Assembly (NCBI RefSeq): GCF_019805165.1
Contig: NZ_RWIJ01000009.1
Span: 62,001 to 126,000, forward strand
From: Azospirillum sp. 412522
GTDB lineage: Bacteria > Pseudomonadota > Alphaproteobacteria > Azospirillales > Azospirillaceae
Direction of reading: 5' to 3'
DNA: 64,000 nt
The position numbers were made by a program, and so were the translations under genes. This document shows positions 8,757-19,370 of this stretch, piece after piece; within the stretch, counting starts at the first letter, position 1, and each line of letters starts with the position of its first letter. The notes under the pieces are model-generated. The model worked only from the letters and a program-made list of their open reading frames with translations. It did not search any database and was not told the DNA's origin.

Positions 8757-9072
8757 CTTTGCGAACTCCTATCGTAGATCAGGCGATTCCAATGTGACGC
8801 AGAAAATTCGGCAGATGGCATCGTTCATTGCGATGGAAAGAATTTGAGAGCGCAGTAAATCGACGATTTGGAATTTTCTGCTGCCGGAGGCACCAGGGCA
8901 TGTCGTCGTTAGAGGATTCCCAAAGGTCCAAATGCCTGATTCATAGATGGCCGGCTTCCGGGCCGTTGCTACTGGCTATGATAAGCTTGCCAACACCTTT
9001 CCGGCCGCCGTTCACCTCGTTGCGGTGCTCATCTGGCCGAACCGACGACACGCCCTAAGACCCAATATCCCC
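8757..9072. other. Intergenic region, 316 bp, upstream of HAD operon
   Basis: This lies between the start of the leftward HAD-dehydratase operon and the end of the leftward six-gene operon. It is less GC-rich than its neighbours (for example GGAATTTTCTG near 8870), as expected for a promoter. No gene, clear terminator or strong dyad was seen. Confidence 0.35.
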
Positions 9073-10530
<1,458 letters not shown>

Positions 10531-10587
10531 GGTCGTGTGTCTTCCACTGCGTAGGTTTCTAGACGGCAGGCGTCAGGGCAACCGGCG

Positions 10588-11631
10588 TCACGAAAGCGCC
10601 GACAGTACGGCGGCGGTGATCGCGTCCGTTTTGTCCTTGCCGGGAATGGTGCCGATGCCGCGGCCGGTGGTGTCGCCCAGCGCCGCCATCACGCGGTCGG
10701 CGGCGGCCTTCTCCCCCAGATGTTCCAGCATCATGGCACCCGACCAGATGGCGGCGATCGGGTTGGCGATGCCGAGATGGGCGATGTCGGGGGCCGATCC
10801 GTGCACCGGCTCGAACATCGACGGCGCCTTGCGGTCGGGGTTCAGGTTGGCCGAGGCGGCGAAGCCCAGCCCGCCCTGGATCGCCGCACCGAGGTCGGTG
10901 AGGATGTCGCCGAACAGGTTGGAGGCGACGACGACGTCCAGGCTCTCCGGCGCCGTCACCATGCGCGCCGCCATGGCGTCGACGTGGTAGCTCGTCACCT
11001 CGACGTCCGGGTGTTCGGCGGCCAACTGGCGGGTGATCTCGTCCCAGAAGACCATCGAATATTTCTGCGCGTTCGACTTGGTGACGGAGGCCAGCTTGCC
11101 GCGCCGGGCACGGGCCTGGGCGAAGGCGAAGCGCAGGATGCGTTCCACCCCCATGCGGGTGAAGATTCCGGTCTCCACCGCCACCTCCTGCGGCGTCCCC
11201 TGGTGGATGCGCCCGCCGGCGCCGGCATATTCGCCTTCGGTGTTCTCGCGGATGCACAGGATGTCGAAGCCGCCGCGCCGCAGCGGCCCTTCCACCCCCG
11301 GCAGAAGCCGGTGCGGGCGGACATTGGCATACTGGTCGAACGCCTTGCGGATGGGCAGCAGCAGCCCGTGCAGCGACACCGCGTCCGGCACCTCCGCCGG
11401 CCAGCCGACGGCACCCAGCAGGATGGCGTCGTACTTGCGCAACGTGTCGATGCCGTTGGCCGGCATCATCACGCCGGTTTCCTTGTAATGGGCGCAGGAC
11501 CAGGGCATCTCGGTGCCGTTCAGCGCGAAACCGGACTGCTTCGCCACGGCCTGGAGGACTGCCCAGGCGGCGTCGACCACGGGATGCCCGATGCCGTCGC
11601 CCTTGATGATCGCAATGTTGTGGGTCTTCAT
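10588..11631 (-). CDS. Isocitrate/isopropylmalate-family dehydrogenase (tartrate/D-malate dehydrogenase-like)
   Basis: The 347-residue protein shows the beta-decarboxylating dehydrogenase signature: GDGIG at 11-15, RENTEGEYAG (substrate and Ser/Tyr region), the SVTKSNAQ strand with its catalytic Lys, the D-x-x-A-A metal site (YHVDAMAARM) and NLFGDILTDLGAAIQGGLG. FEPVHGSAPDIAH is the NAD loop. The HKETGVMMP and DAVSLHGLLLPIRK stretches fit TtuC/DmlA enzymes, acting on tartrate or D-malate, rather than LeuB. It sits between two ALDH genes in a catabolic operon, 10 bp after the upstream ALDH stop, so it is very probably co-translated with them. Confidence 0.87.
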   Translation of the reverse strand: MKTHNIAIIKGDGIGHPVVDAAWAVLQAVAKQSGFALNGTEMPWSCAHYKETGVMMPANGIDTLRKYDAILLGAVGWPAEVPDAVSLHGLLLPIRKAFDQYANVRPHRLLPGVEGPLRRGGFDILCIRENTEGEYAGAGGRIHQGTPQEVAVETGIFTRMGVERILRFAFAQARARRGKLASVTKSNAQKYSMVFWDEITRQLAAEHPDVEVTSYHVDAMAARMVTAPESLDVVVASNLFGDILTDLGAAIQGGLGFAASANLNPDRKAPSMFEPVHGSAPDIAHLGIANPIAAIWSGAMMLEHLGEKAAADRVMAALGDTTGRGIGTIPGKDKTDAITAAVLSALS

Positions 11632-11641
11632 CGAACGTCCC

Positions 11642-13114
11642 TTAAAGGCCGATCAGCACGCTTTTGCTGCGGCGGTTGGCGAGATAGGCCTCGCGTCCCA
11701 GATCCTTGCCGATGCCGGAGCGCTTGTAGCCGCCGGTCGGCAGGATATGGTCGCGCGAGCGGCCATAGCGGTTGACCCACACCGTCCCGGCCTGGAGCCG
11801 CCGGGTCAGGCGCAGGGCGCGCGACAGGTCGCGGGTGTAGAGGCCGGCGGCAAGCCCGTAGGTCGGATGGTCGGCCATCGCCATCGCCTCCTCCTCGCCG
11901 TCGAAGCTCTGCACGGTCAGGACCGGTCCGAAGATCTCCTCCATCACCGCGGGGGAGCTTTGATCGACCCCGGCCAGCAGAGTGGGCGCGTAGAAGTAGC
12001 CGTCACCGTCCATCGGCGCCCCGCCGGCCAGGCACTCCACCGATCCGGTCAGCGAGGCCGACACGATGGAATGGATGCGGGTGCGCTGGCGTTCGGAGAT
12101 GATCGGGGAGTAACGGGTCGTCTCGTCCCAGGTGGGGCCTGGGCGGACGGCGCGCATGTGGCCGAGGATCATCCCGACAAGCGGTTCGGCCACCGATCTT
12201 TCGACCAGCAGGCGCGATCCGGCGACGCAGGCCTGCCCGGCATTCGACAGCACGCTGGTGGCGATGGCGGCAGCCGCCTTCTCCAGGTCGGCGTCTGCGA
12301 AGACGATCTGCGGGCTCTTGCCGCCCAACTCCAGCGTCATCGGCTTGACGCCGCTGCGGGCGATGTCGGCCATGATCGCCGACCCCGCCGCCGTCGATCC
12401 GGTGAAGCTGACCTTGGCGATGCCGGGATGGCGGGTGATGGCGGCACCGGTGGTCGGGCCGTCGCCCTGGACGATGTTGATCAGACCGGCGGGAACCCCG
12501 GCCTTCACGGCGAGCTGCGCCAGCAGGACGGTGGAGAAGGGCGTCATCTCCGACGGCTTCAGCACCACCGCGTTGCCGGCGGCCAGCGCCGGGCCGAGCT
12601 TCCAGCCCGCCATCGACAGCGGGAAGTTCCACGGCGTGATGGCGCCGACGACGCCGTAGGGCTCCGTCATCACCATGCCGAAGCTGCCGTCGTCGGTGGG
12701 GGCGAGGTCGCCGCCCTCCTTGTCGGCGAATTCGGCGAAGAAGCGGATCTGCTCGGCCGTCACCGCGACGTCGCCGGCGACCAGTTGGCCGACCGGCCGG
12801 GTGGAGGACAGCGCCTCCACCTTCGCCAGGGTTTCCGCCTCCTCCTCGATCAGGGCGGCCCAGCGCTGCAGCACGGCGGTGCGTTCGCGCGGGCGCACGC
12901 CGCCCCAGTTGCTGGACTTCAGGGCGGCGTGCGCGGTGGCAACCGCCTCGTCGACGAGGTCGGGTGAGGCCACCGGGCAGTCGGCATAGGCCCGTCCGTC
13001 CGACGGGCGGTGCATGGGCAATTGGGGCAGCCCGTCCTCCGCCGGGATCAGACGGTCACCGATGAAATGGCCGTTCGGCAGCGGCAGGCGGTCCGGATCG
13101 AAGGACAGGCTCAT
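11642..13114 (-). CDS. NAD(P)-dependent aldehyde dehydrogenase
   Basis: The 490-residue ALDH shows TPWNFPLSMAGWK at about 160, FTGST near 237, catalytic Glu262 in LELGGKSPQ and catalytic Cys296 in NAGQACVAGSR. The C-terminal block TGGYKRSGIGKDLG is typical of betaine-aldehyde/gamma-aminobutyraldehyde-type enzymes. It differs clearly from the GabD-like protein two genes downstream, so the operon probably oxidises two distinct aldehydes, or one after the other. It lies 9 bp downstream of the cupin gene. Its substrate cannot be assigned from sequence. Confidence 0.87.
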   Translation of the reverse strand: MSLSFDPDRLPLPNGHFIGDRLIPAEDGLPQLPMHRPSDGRAYADCPVASPDLVDEAVATAHAALKSSNWGGVRPRERTAVLQRWAALIEEEAETLAKVEALSSTRPVGQLVAGDVAVTAEQIRFFAEFADKEGGDLAPTDDGSFGMVMTEPYGVVGAITPWNFPLSMAGWKLGPALAAGNAVVLKPSEMTPFSTVLLAQLAVKAGVPAGLINIVQGDGPTTGAAITRHPGIAKVSFTGSTAAGSAIMADIARSGVKPMTLELGGKSPQIVFADADLEKAAAAIATSVLSNAGQACVAGSRLLVERSVAEPLVGMILGHMRAVRPGPTWDETTRYSPIISERQRTRIHSIVSASLTGSVECLAGGAPMDGDGYFYAPTLLAGVDQSSPAVMEEIFGPVLTVQSFDGEEEAMAMADHPTYGLAAGLYTRDLSRALRLTRRLQAGTVWVNRYGRSRDHILPTGGYKRSGIGKDLGREAYLANRRSKSVLIGL

Positions 13115-13123
13115 GACGCACCC

Positions 13124-13477
13124 TCAGTCGATGGTGACGTAGATCTTGCGGACCGTCTCGATGGTCTTCCACACGCCGGTGAAGCCCGGCTTCATCACGA
13201 AGCTGTCGCCCGCCCGGTAGACCACCGGCTCGCCAGCGTCCGGAATGATTTCGACGACGCCGGACAGGATGTGGCAGAACTCGAAGGTCTCGCCCTTGAT
13301 CGAGCGGGTTTCGCCCGGCGTGGCTTCCCAAACGCCGGTCCGGACCTTGTCGTCCTTGGCGGCGTCCTGCGCCCAGGTCTTGAAGGCCGGTGTCCCGGCA
13401 ATCAGCCGTTCCGGCACCGGGGTGGACTCGCGCGGGGCGAAGGTCGGGGCGGTATCGATGGTCTTCAGCAGCGACAT
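13124..13477 (-). CDS. Small cupin-domain protein (DUF861/cupin_3 type)
   Basis: The 117-residue protein is a single cupin barrel with GVWEATPGETRS, CHILSGVVEIIPDAG and YRAGDSFVMKPGFTGVWKT. The tail TVRKIYVT is characteristic of the cupin_3 family found next to ureidoglycolate or ethanolamine genes and many catabolic operons. Metal-binding His residues are sparse: only the His in FCHILSG is obvious, so a classical dioxygenase role is doubtful. ATG at 13477 is preferred because AAGGA lies about 8 bases upstream. It sits between the dehydrogenase and ALDH genes in the operon. Its role may be accessory, for example a stereochemical or sugar-acid-binding step. Confidence 0.8.
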   Translation of the reverse strand: MSLLKTIDTAPTFAPRESTPVPERLIAGTPAFKTWAQDAAKDDKVRTGVWEATPGETRSIKGETFEFCHILSGVVEIIPDAGEPVVYRAGDSFVMKPGFTGVWKTIETVRKIYVTID

Positions 13478-13533
13478 GGGAGAATCCTTGTTGGTGAGCG
13501 GCTGTGCCGCAGGGAGGGAAAGGAGCGCCGACG

Positions 13534-14457
13534 TCAATAGCCGCGCTGGCGGTCGACCAGCCCCACCGGGTCCTGCCCGGTGAAATGCCGGCGAAGGTTG
13601 CCGATGACCGCGCGCGCGGCGCCGTCCGGCTGGGTGATGCTGGCGATGTGCGGGGTCAGCACGATGTTCGGGTGGGTCCAGAAGGGATGGTCGGCTGGCA
13701 GCGGCTCCGGATCCGTCACGTCGACCACCGCGCCCGACAGTTGGCCGCTGTCGAGCGCGTCCAGCAGCGCCGCATGGTTCAACTGCGGTCCGCGCCCGGT
13801 ATGGACCAGCGCGGCGCCTCCGGGCAGCTTGGCCAACAGAGCCGCATCGAGGAATCCGCGTGTGTCCGGGGTCAGCGGCAGCAGGACGATCAGGATGTCC
13901 GTTTCGGCCAGCATCGCGTCGAGGCCATCCGCGCCGTGATGGCAGGTCACGCCGTCCAGGTCACGCGGCGAGCGGCTCCAGCCCGCCAGCGGGAAGCCAA
14001 AGGGTTTCAGCCGTTCCAGAACCGCCTGACCGAGCACGCCCAGCCCCAGTACACCGACCCTACGTTGCGCCGCCTGCGGCTGGGGCAGGGGGCGCCAGAC
14101 ACGCTCCGCCTGCTGGGCGCGGTAGGCCGGCATCTGGCGATGCAGGGTCAGCACGGCCAGCGTGGCGTATTCCTGCATCATGCGGACGATACCGTCCTCC
14201 ACCATGCGCACCACCTTCACGGACGGGGGCAGGCTGGCCATGGCGAACTGGTCGACCCCGGCCCCGATCGAGAAAACGATCTCCAGATTGCGGTAGCGGG
14301 CGAGGTTGTCCGGGATGGTCCAGGTGATGAGGTAGCGCACCGCGTCGGGATCGACGCCGGCCGGATCCATTGAGAAGGGCAGGTCGGGCAGCTCGCGGGC
14401 GAAGGCCTCGGCGAAGATGGCGCCCCGCACCGCATCGGAATTGAACAGGAAGGTCAT
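13534..14457 (-). CDS. D-2-hydroxyacid dehydrogenase (paralogue of 5245-6171)
   Basis: The 307-residue protein has the NAD motif [17 protein letters not shown], the [13 protein letters not shown] Arg block, and [15 protein letters not shown] plus TPHIASITQ with the catalytic His. The C-terminus GLVDRQRGY almost matches GLIDRERGY of the copy at 5245, and many blocks are shared, so these are close paralogues in different operons. It would reduce glyoxylate, hydroxypyruvate or a similar 2-oxoacid. ATG at 14457 is chosen because CAGGGAA lies upstream; an ATG 10 codons earlier is possible. It follows the ArgE-like gene by 67 bp and precedes the cupin gene. Confidence 0.9.
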   Translation of the reverse strand: MTFLFNSDAVRGAIFAEAFARELPDLPFSMDPAGVDPDAVRYLITWTIPDNLARYRNLEIVFSIGAGVDQFAMASLPPSVKVVRMVEDGIVRMMQEYATLAVLTLHRQMPAYRAQQAERVWRPLPQPQAAQRRVGVLGLGVLGQAVLERLKPFGFPLAGWSRSPRDLDGVTCHHGADGLDAMLAETDILIVLLPLTPDTRGFLDAALLAKLPGGAALVHTGRGPQLNHAALLDALDSGQLSGAVVDVTDPEPLPADHPFWTHPNIVLTPHIASITQPDGAARAVIGNLRRHFTGQDPVGLVDRQRGY

Positions 14458-14524
14458 GGTTGTTCCCTGGGGGTGTTCCTTGGGGGGCATCCCTTTGGCG
14501 ATGCGCGTCCGGCGCGGGCGGAGG

Positions 14525-15649
14525 TCAGAGGCGGCAGCGCTGGCCAAGCGCCTCGATCATCGACTGGCAGGCGTTCAGTTCCTCGACGAGGATGTGTTCG
14601 TTGGGGCGATGCGCCCGCGCGATGTCGCCGGGGCCGCAGATGATCGCGTCGATCCCGGCGGTCTGGTACAGCCCGGCCTCCGTGCCATAGCTGACGGCGG
14701 CCAGCGGTTCCTGCCCGGTCAGCTCCTCCAGCAGGCGGGCCAGCGGCGAGCGGGCGGCCAGGAACAGGGCGGGATAGGCGCCGGTCTGCGTCCAGTCGAC
14801 GGCAAAGCCGCGCTCCTCCAGCCGCACCGCCGCCTCGCGCACCGGCTCCAGCAGGGCGACGGGGTCGATGCCGGCGATGGCGCGGGCTTCGAACTCCGCG
14901 GTGCAGGCATCGGGAATGATGTTCACCGCAAGCCCGCCCTGGATGGTGCCGACCTGCAGCGAGGAGTAAGGCGGCTCGAACACCGAATCCAGGGGCCCGT
15001 GGGTCAGACGGTCGGCCTGGGCGACGGCTGCGGTCAACGCGTCGGCCATGGCGTGGATGGCGTTCAATCCCTGGTCGGGTCGGGAGGAATGGCCGGAGCG
15101 CCCGCGCACGGTCAGCCGGGCCGCCGCCTTGCCCTTGTGGGCGCGGATGGCGCGCAGGCCGCTCGGCTCGCCGACGATGACGCCCAGCGGCGGCGCGCAC
15201 AGGTCGGGCAGATGCGGCAGAAGATGCGGCGCGCCCTGGCAGCCGGCCTCCTCGTCATAGGTGAAGGCCAGATGGATCGGCCGGGCCAGCGGGGCGGCGG
15301 TCAGGGCAGGCAATGCCGCCAGCGCCGCCGCGATGAAGCCCTTCATGTCGGAGGTGCCGCGCCCGTAGAGCCGGCCGCCGTCGGCGCGCAGCCGGAACGG
15401 ATCGCCGGTCCATTCGGGTTCGGTGGCGGGAACCACGTCCATATGGCCGGACAGGACATAGCCCGGGACCATCGCCGGACCGATGGTGGCGAACAGGTTG
15501 TACCGGTCGCCCTCCGGCCCCGGCAGAACCCGGACGCGCACCCCGGCACCTTCCAGAATGCCGCGAATCCCGTCGACGATGGCGCCGTTGGGGGTTCCAA
15601 CGACGGAAGGAAAGGCGATCAGGTCCTTGAGGATGTCGATCACGGTCAT
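14525..15649 (-). CDS. M20-family amidohydrolase, acetylornithine deacetylase (ArgE)-like
   Basis: The 374-residue metallopeptidase-family protein carries SGHMDVVPA (metal His and Asp), [10 protein letters not shown] (bridging Asp) and [10 protein letters not shown] (catalytic and metal Glu), followed by [15 protein letters not shown]. The [14 protein letters not shown] dimerisation-domain motif and the late [15 protein letters not shown] match ArgE/DapE enzymes. It would hydrolyse an N-acyl amino acid. ATG at 15649 is preceded by AAGGTGAGG. It is the first gene of the six-gene leftward operon, so it probably opens the pathway by releasing an amino acid that the later dehydrogenases oxidise. 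It is unlikely to be the biosynthetic argE, given this context. Confidence 0.87.
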   Translation of the reverse strand: MTVIDILKDLIAFPSVVGTPNGAIVDGIRGILEGAGVRVRVLPGPEGDRYNLFATIGPAMVPGYVLSGHMDVVPATEPEWTGDPFRLRADGGRLYGRGTSDMKGFIAAALAALPALTAAPLARPIHLAFTYDEEAGCQGAPHLLPHLPDLCAPPLGVIVGEPSGLRAIRAHKGKAAARLTVRGRSGHSSRPDQGLNAIHAMADALTAAVAQADRLTHGPLDSVFEPPYSSLQVGTIQGGLAVNIIPDACTAEFEARAIAGIDPVALLEPVREAAVRLEERGFAVDWTQTGAYPALFLAARSPLARLLEELTGQEPLAAVSYGTEAGLYQTAGIDAIICGPGDIARAHRPNEHILVEELNACQSMIEALGQRCRL

Positions 15650-15955
15650 GGCGGCCTCACCTTGTCCCATGCTGCGCGCCCTGGGCGCGGAGGAGTCGTT
15701 TTCGGGTTCGCCGCGATGTGTGGAGAGGGGCGGCGGCCTTGGCGGCTGCGACAGTGATGATCTTAGCGGGCGGACGCTCCATTCCATGCTGAATGCTTGG
15801 GTGATTTGGAGGATTGTTGTGCCGAGTCGGTGCTTTGCGGTGAATTGTGCGGTGGGGCCCCCGGTAATCTCGGAGAGCGGCGGGTGGCTCAGGCATGTCG
15901 ATTGACCTATGGGAGCACCGCATCACGCAATCGAAACTTCGGGGTGGAGGAAGCT

Positions 15956-16879
15956 TTGAGCGAACGCGGGCTGGAGGATAGATCGGCGGACAGTGCGTTG
16001 CCGGCCTCCCTGACCGTCGACGCCTTCGACGTGCGGATGGCCGACATTGCCGACATCGACCTGGAGCGCCTGCAGGCGCTGTCGATCTCGGTCGGCTGGC
16101 CGCATCGCGCGGAGGATTGGCAGTTCGCGCGCGAGGTCGGCCACGGCTTCGTCGCCCTCGATGAGATCGACCGCGTCCTGGCATCGGCGATGTGGTTCCC
16201 TCATGGCGACGATTTCGCGACCATCGGCATGGTCATGACATCCCCGCGGCTGCAATCGTTGGGAGTCGGCGAATGGCTGATGAAGCGGGTGCTGTCGGCG
16301 TCGGCGGGCCGGACCTACAGGCTCAGCGCCACCCGAGCGGCGTTGGCGCTGTACCGCTCGCTCGGCTTCATCGGCCATCGCACCGTCTTCCAGTGCCAGG
16401 GAGAGGCGCGGCGGAGCGACCGCCCCGCTCCGGCGGGGCCGGCACGCCGGCTGGAGGCGAGCGATCTCGGGGCGGTGACGGCGCTGGACACGCGCGCCTT
16501 CGGGACCGCGCGGGACGGGCTGATCGCGCGGCTGTTCGAGCAGTCGGTCGGCTACGGCCTGGAGCGTGACGGCGCGCTGGCGGCCTTCGCCCTGTGCCGT
16601 CCCTTCGGCCGCGGGCATGTCGTCGGTCCGGTGGTCGCCGGAACGGACGAGGACGCCGTCGCGGTGGTGAGCCCCCATGTCGACGGGCATGACGGCGGTT
16701 TCCTGCGTCTGGACACCCACCTGGACGAGGGAATCTTCCCGCTGTTCCTCGCCCGCTCGGGCCTGCGGATCCACGACACCGTCCTGACCATGTCGCGGGG
16801 CGCACCGCTGACCGATCCCGCCACGCGGGGGCCGCACCGGCCGGTCACCTACGCTCTCGCCACCCAGGCCCTGGGTTGA
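15956..16879 (+). CDS. Two-domain GNAT N-acetyltransferase (paralogue of 1894-2763)
   Basis: The 307-residue protein has an N-terminal GNAT domain with ISVGWPHRAEDWQFA, closely matching QAQWPHRLEDWSLA of the first copy, an acetyl-CoA loop QSLGVGEWLM, then a second domain (RGHVVGPVVA, FLRLDTHLD) and the same QALG C-terminus. The start is taken as TTG at 15956, because GGTGGAGGAAGC lies immediately upstream, giving about 25 residues before the domain; ATG at 16037 is the alternative. It is divergent from the ArgE-like operon. It probably acetylates the amino-acid or amine substrate of the neighbouring pathway. The pairing of an acetyltransferase with a deacetylase is suggestive but unproven. 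Confidence 0.85.
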   Translation: MSERGLEDRSADSALPASLTVDAFDVRMADIADIDLERLQALSISVGWPHRAEDWQFAREVGHGFVALDEIDRVLASAMWFPHGDDFATIGMVMTSPRLQSLGVGEWLMKRVLSASAGRTYRLSATRAALALYRSLGFIGHRTVFQCQGEARRSDRPAPAGPARRLEASDLGAVTALDTRAFGTARDGLIARLFEQSVGYGLERDGALAAFALCRPFGRGHVVGPVVAGTDEDAVAVVSPHVDGHDGGFLRLDTHLDEGIFPLFLARSGLRIHDTVLTMSRGAPLTDPATRGPHRPVTYALATQALG

Positions 16880-16920
16880 GCCGTCCGGAAACCAGGATTC
16901 AGAACAAGGATGCGCCGATC

Positions 16921-17946
16921 ATGCCGGGACAGACGCCGGAAACCTCCGCCGGCCCCCAGTCCAAACCGGTGACCGAACCCGTCCCCGAACCCCCGCCCGA
17001 TCCAAAGTCCAAGTCGTCGTCCACGCCATCTCCCGCGCCATCCTCCGCCGGCATCCATGGTGGGGTGGTGCTTCGGCTGGTGTCCGCCGGGCTGTTCGTG
17101 GTGATGTCGCTGTTCGTCCGGCTGGCCTCGGTCGAGGCGCCGATCGGGCAGATCGTCTTTTACCGCAGCCTCTTCGCGCTGCCCCCGATCATCGCCTATC
17201 TCATATGGCGCCGGCAGTTCCCGTCGGCCTTGAAGACGCGGCAGCCGGTCGGGCATCTGAAGCGCAACCTTTATGGCGGCGCCGCAATGGTGCTCTCCTT
17301 CGTCTCGCTGGCCTATCTGCCCCTGGCGCTGGCGACCGCGCTGGGGTTCCTCGCTCCCCTGCTCGCGGTGCCCGCCGCCGTGCTGTTCCTGCGGGAACGG
17401 CCGGGCGCCGTTGCGATCGGTGCCGCACTGGCCGGCTTCGCCGGAGTTGTCCTGATGCTGGCACCGGCCTTCGAGGGACCGACGCTGGATCACGACACCA
17501 TCATCGGCGTGGCGGCCGGGTTGGCGATGGCGATCGCCACCGCGGCAGGGCGGGTTCAGATCAAGATGCTGACCGCGACCGAGGCGCCGGGGACCATCGC
17601 CTTCTATTTCGCCTCCATCTGCGCGCTCGGCGGCCTGGCGAGCCTGCCGTTCGGCTGGATCGCCCCGACCGGACCATCCTTGGCCTATCTGATCGGGGCC
17701 GGCATCTCCGGCGGGCTGGCGCACATCACCATGACCGAGGCGATGGCCCGCGCCCCGGTCTCGACCCAGGCGCCGTTCGACTACACCGCGATGCTGTGGG
17801 CGCTGATCCTCGACGGGCTGATCTTCGGCCTGCTGCCGTCCCCGGTCAGTCTGGCGGGCGCCGCCGTGATCGCGGCCTCGGCGCTGGTGATTCCCCTGGC
17901 CGGCCGGTTCTCTGCCCGGTCCGGCGCGCTGCGGCCCGCACGCTGA
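16921..17946 (+). CDS. EamA/DMT-superfamily transporter
   Basis: The 341-residue protein has a hydrophilic, Pro/Ser-rich N-terminal tail of about 38 residues, then roughly ten hydrophobic segments forming two EamA repeats. Landmarks are FYRSLFALPP, ALATALGFLAPLLAVPAAVLFLRERPG in the first repeat and ISGGLAHITMTEAMARAPVSTQAPFDYTAMLWA in the second. DMT proteins of this type export amino acids or metabolites across the inner membrane. The gene follows the GNAT gene by 41 bp and may be co-transcribed. ATG at 16921 is used; a TTG overlapping the GNAT stop would add 15 residues. The long proline-rich tail is unusual for the family. Confidence 0.85.
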   Translation: MPGQTPETSAGPQSKPVTEPVPEPPPDPKSKSSSTPSPAPSSAGIHGGVVLRLVSAGLFVVMSLFVRLASVEAPIGQIVFYRSLFALPPIIAYLIWRRQFPSALKTRQPVGHLKRNLYGGAAMVLSFVSLAYLPLALATALGFLAPLLAVPAAVLFLRERPGAVAIGAALAGFAGVVLMLAPAFEGPTLDHDTIIGVAAGLAMAIATAAGRVQIKMLTATEAPGTIAFYFASICALGGLASLPFGWIAPTGPSLAYLIGAGISGGLAHITMTEAMARAPVSTQAPFDYTAMLWALILDGLIFGLLPSPVSLAGAAVIAASALVIPLAGRFSARSGALRPAR

Positions 17947-17974
17947 GGAGCGGGCCGCCGGCAGGCTCCGGCGA

Positions 17975-19123
17975 TCAGGCTCTGGCGATCAGGCTTGGGG
18001 CGGCTGGCACGGCGGCGGTGGGGAAGCGGTCGATGCGGAAGTCCTGCAACGGCGTGTCGGTGCGCCCGGTGGCGATGATCTCCGCCATCACGTCGCCGAC
18101 GCCGGGGCCGAGCTGGAAGCCGTGGCCGCTGAAGCCGAAGGCGTGGAACAGGCCCGGCGTCGTCGCCGACGGTCCCATGACCGGCAGCTTGTCGGCGACA
18201 TAGCCCTCGCAGCCGGACCAGGTGCGGATCACCGTGACGTCGGCCAGCGCGGGCAGCAGCCGGACCAGGGCGCGCAGTTGTCCGGGCAGCCGCGCCGGGT
18301 CCGCCTTGGCATGGCCGGGATCGAGCGCCACCGGCACGCGCTCGGCGGCGCCGCCGAAGACGATGTTGCCGCGCTCCACCTGACGGAGGTAGCCGTCTCC
18401 CCCCGCACGCGACCACATGCCCACCACCGGCAGGACCCGGTGGGGCAGGGGTTCGGTCACGCCCATCTGCGGCCCGAGCGCCGTCATCGGCACGGTCTCG
18501 CCGAAAGCCGCGGCGACGCGGGCGCCCCAGGCGCCGGCCGTGTTCAGCAGGCACTCCGCCGCGAAGCGGCCCCGCTGCGTCACCGCCTCGAATCCCGAAG
18601 CGGTCGCCGACACCTCCACCGGTCCGCAATCCTCGACGATCTCGGCGCCCAGGCGGCGGGCGGCGTCGGCGAAGGCCGGGGCGACCAGCCGCGGGTTGCC
18701 GCTGCCGTCCTGCGGGGAGAAGGAGGCGGCGATGGCGCCCGGCCCCAGCCCGGGAAAGCGGCGGCGGATCTCCGTCGGCGACAACTCGTCGAGGTCCAGC
18801 CCCCAGGGCCGGGCGTCGGCGCTGAAGCGGCGCATGTCGGCCAGACCATCCTCGTCGAACACCAGCCGCAGATGGCCGGTGGCGCGGAACTCGACATCCC
18901 GGCCCAGCAGCCGCTCCGCCTCGCCCCACAGCGCCCGCGACCGGTGGGCGAGCGGCAGCTGCGGCAGATAGCGTCCGGTGCGGCGGATGTTGCCGAAGGA
19001 CGCGACCGTGGCGCCCGAGCCGACGCGGCCGCGTTCCACCAGCGTGACGTTCAGGCCGCGCCGGGCCAGGAAGAAGGCGGCGGCCGATCCCATCAACCCG
19101 CCACCCAGCACGATAACCCTCAT
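17975..19123 (-). CDS. FAD-dependent oxidase, DAO family (opine oxidase subunit B / HcnC-like)
   Basis: The 382-residue protein begins directly with the Rossmann motif VIVLGGGLMGSAAAF, then VTLVERGRVGSGATVASFGNIRRTG, the FAD-binding pattern of the beta-type subunit of hetero-oligomeric oxidases. The C-terminal CEGYVADKLPVMG and FGFSGHGFQLGPGVGD close the FAD site. In known systems (octopine/nopaline oxidase, HcnABC, L-proline dehydrogenase complexes) such a subunit works with a small [2Fe-2S] protein and an FAD/NAD(P) subunit; both lie at 23467-25133 on the other strand. It is divergent from hyuA across a 247-bp regulatory gap. It would carry the amine-oxidising site. Confidence 0.83.
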   Translation of the reverse strand: MRVIVLGGGLMGSAAAFFLARRGLNVTLVERGRVGSGATVASFGNIRRTGRYLPQLPLAHRSRALWGEAERLLGRDVEFRATGHLRLVFDEDGLADMRRFSADARPWGLDLDELSPTEIRRRFPGLGPGAIAASFSPQDGSGNPRLVAPAFADAARRLGAEIVEDCGPVEVSATASGFEAVTQRGRFAAECLLNTAGAWGARVAAAFGETVPMTALGPQMGVTEPLPHRVLPVVGMWSRAGGDGYLRQVERGNIVFGGAAERVPVALDPGHAKADPARLPGQLRALVRLLPALADVTVIRTWSGCEGYVADKLPVMGPSATTPGLFHAFGFSGHGFQLGPGVGDVMAEIIATGRTDTPLQDFRIDRFPTAAVPAAPSLIARA

Positions 19124-19220
19124 CGACCCCTCCCGACATCCGGGCGGACGCGGCTCCGCCCCCGGCGTCCAGGCTGCCTACGGCCGGCAGGCGGGTCAAA
19201 GACGGGTTGGGCATGAGACC

Positions 19221-19235
19221 ATAAGGCCGGGCTAT
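19221..19235. promoter_or_regulatory. Imperfect LysR-type dyad (ATAAG-N5-GCTAT)
   Basis: ATAAGGCCGGGCTAT is an imperfect copy of the dyad 40 bp to its right (start to start), in the gap between the divergent oxidase and hyuA genes. The T-N11-A layout is the general LysR-family motif. Weak alone, it is strengthened by the pair. Confidence 0.4.
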
Positions 19236-19258
19236 GGATCGGGCGATGGGGGCGCGAT

Positions 19259-19277
19259 GCATAAGCCCGCCTTATGC
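19259..19277. promoter_or_regulatory. LysR-type operator candidate (GCATAAG-N5-CTTATGC)
   Basis: GCATAAG (19259-19265) and CTTATGC (19271-19277) are perfect 7-bp arms with a 5-bp spacer, in the divergent promoter region between the DAO oxidase and hyuA. The core ATAAG-N5-CTTAT fits the T-N11-A LysR consensus. The LysR gene at 25261-26181 is the obvious candidate regulator, by position only. Confidence 0.5.
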
Positions 19278-19370
19278 GTTTGCGTCCATTGGGTCTTAGA
19301 CCGCCGGCGCTCCGCCATGTCAGCCTTCCGTCCAGATCAGGCACAGGCTGACTTCAGGAAGGGATCCGAA

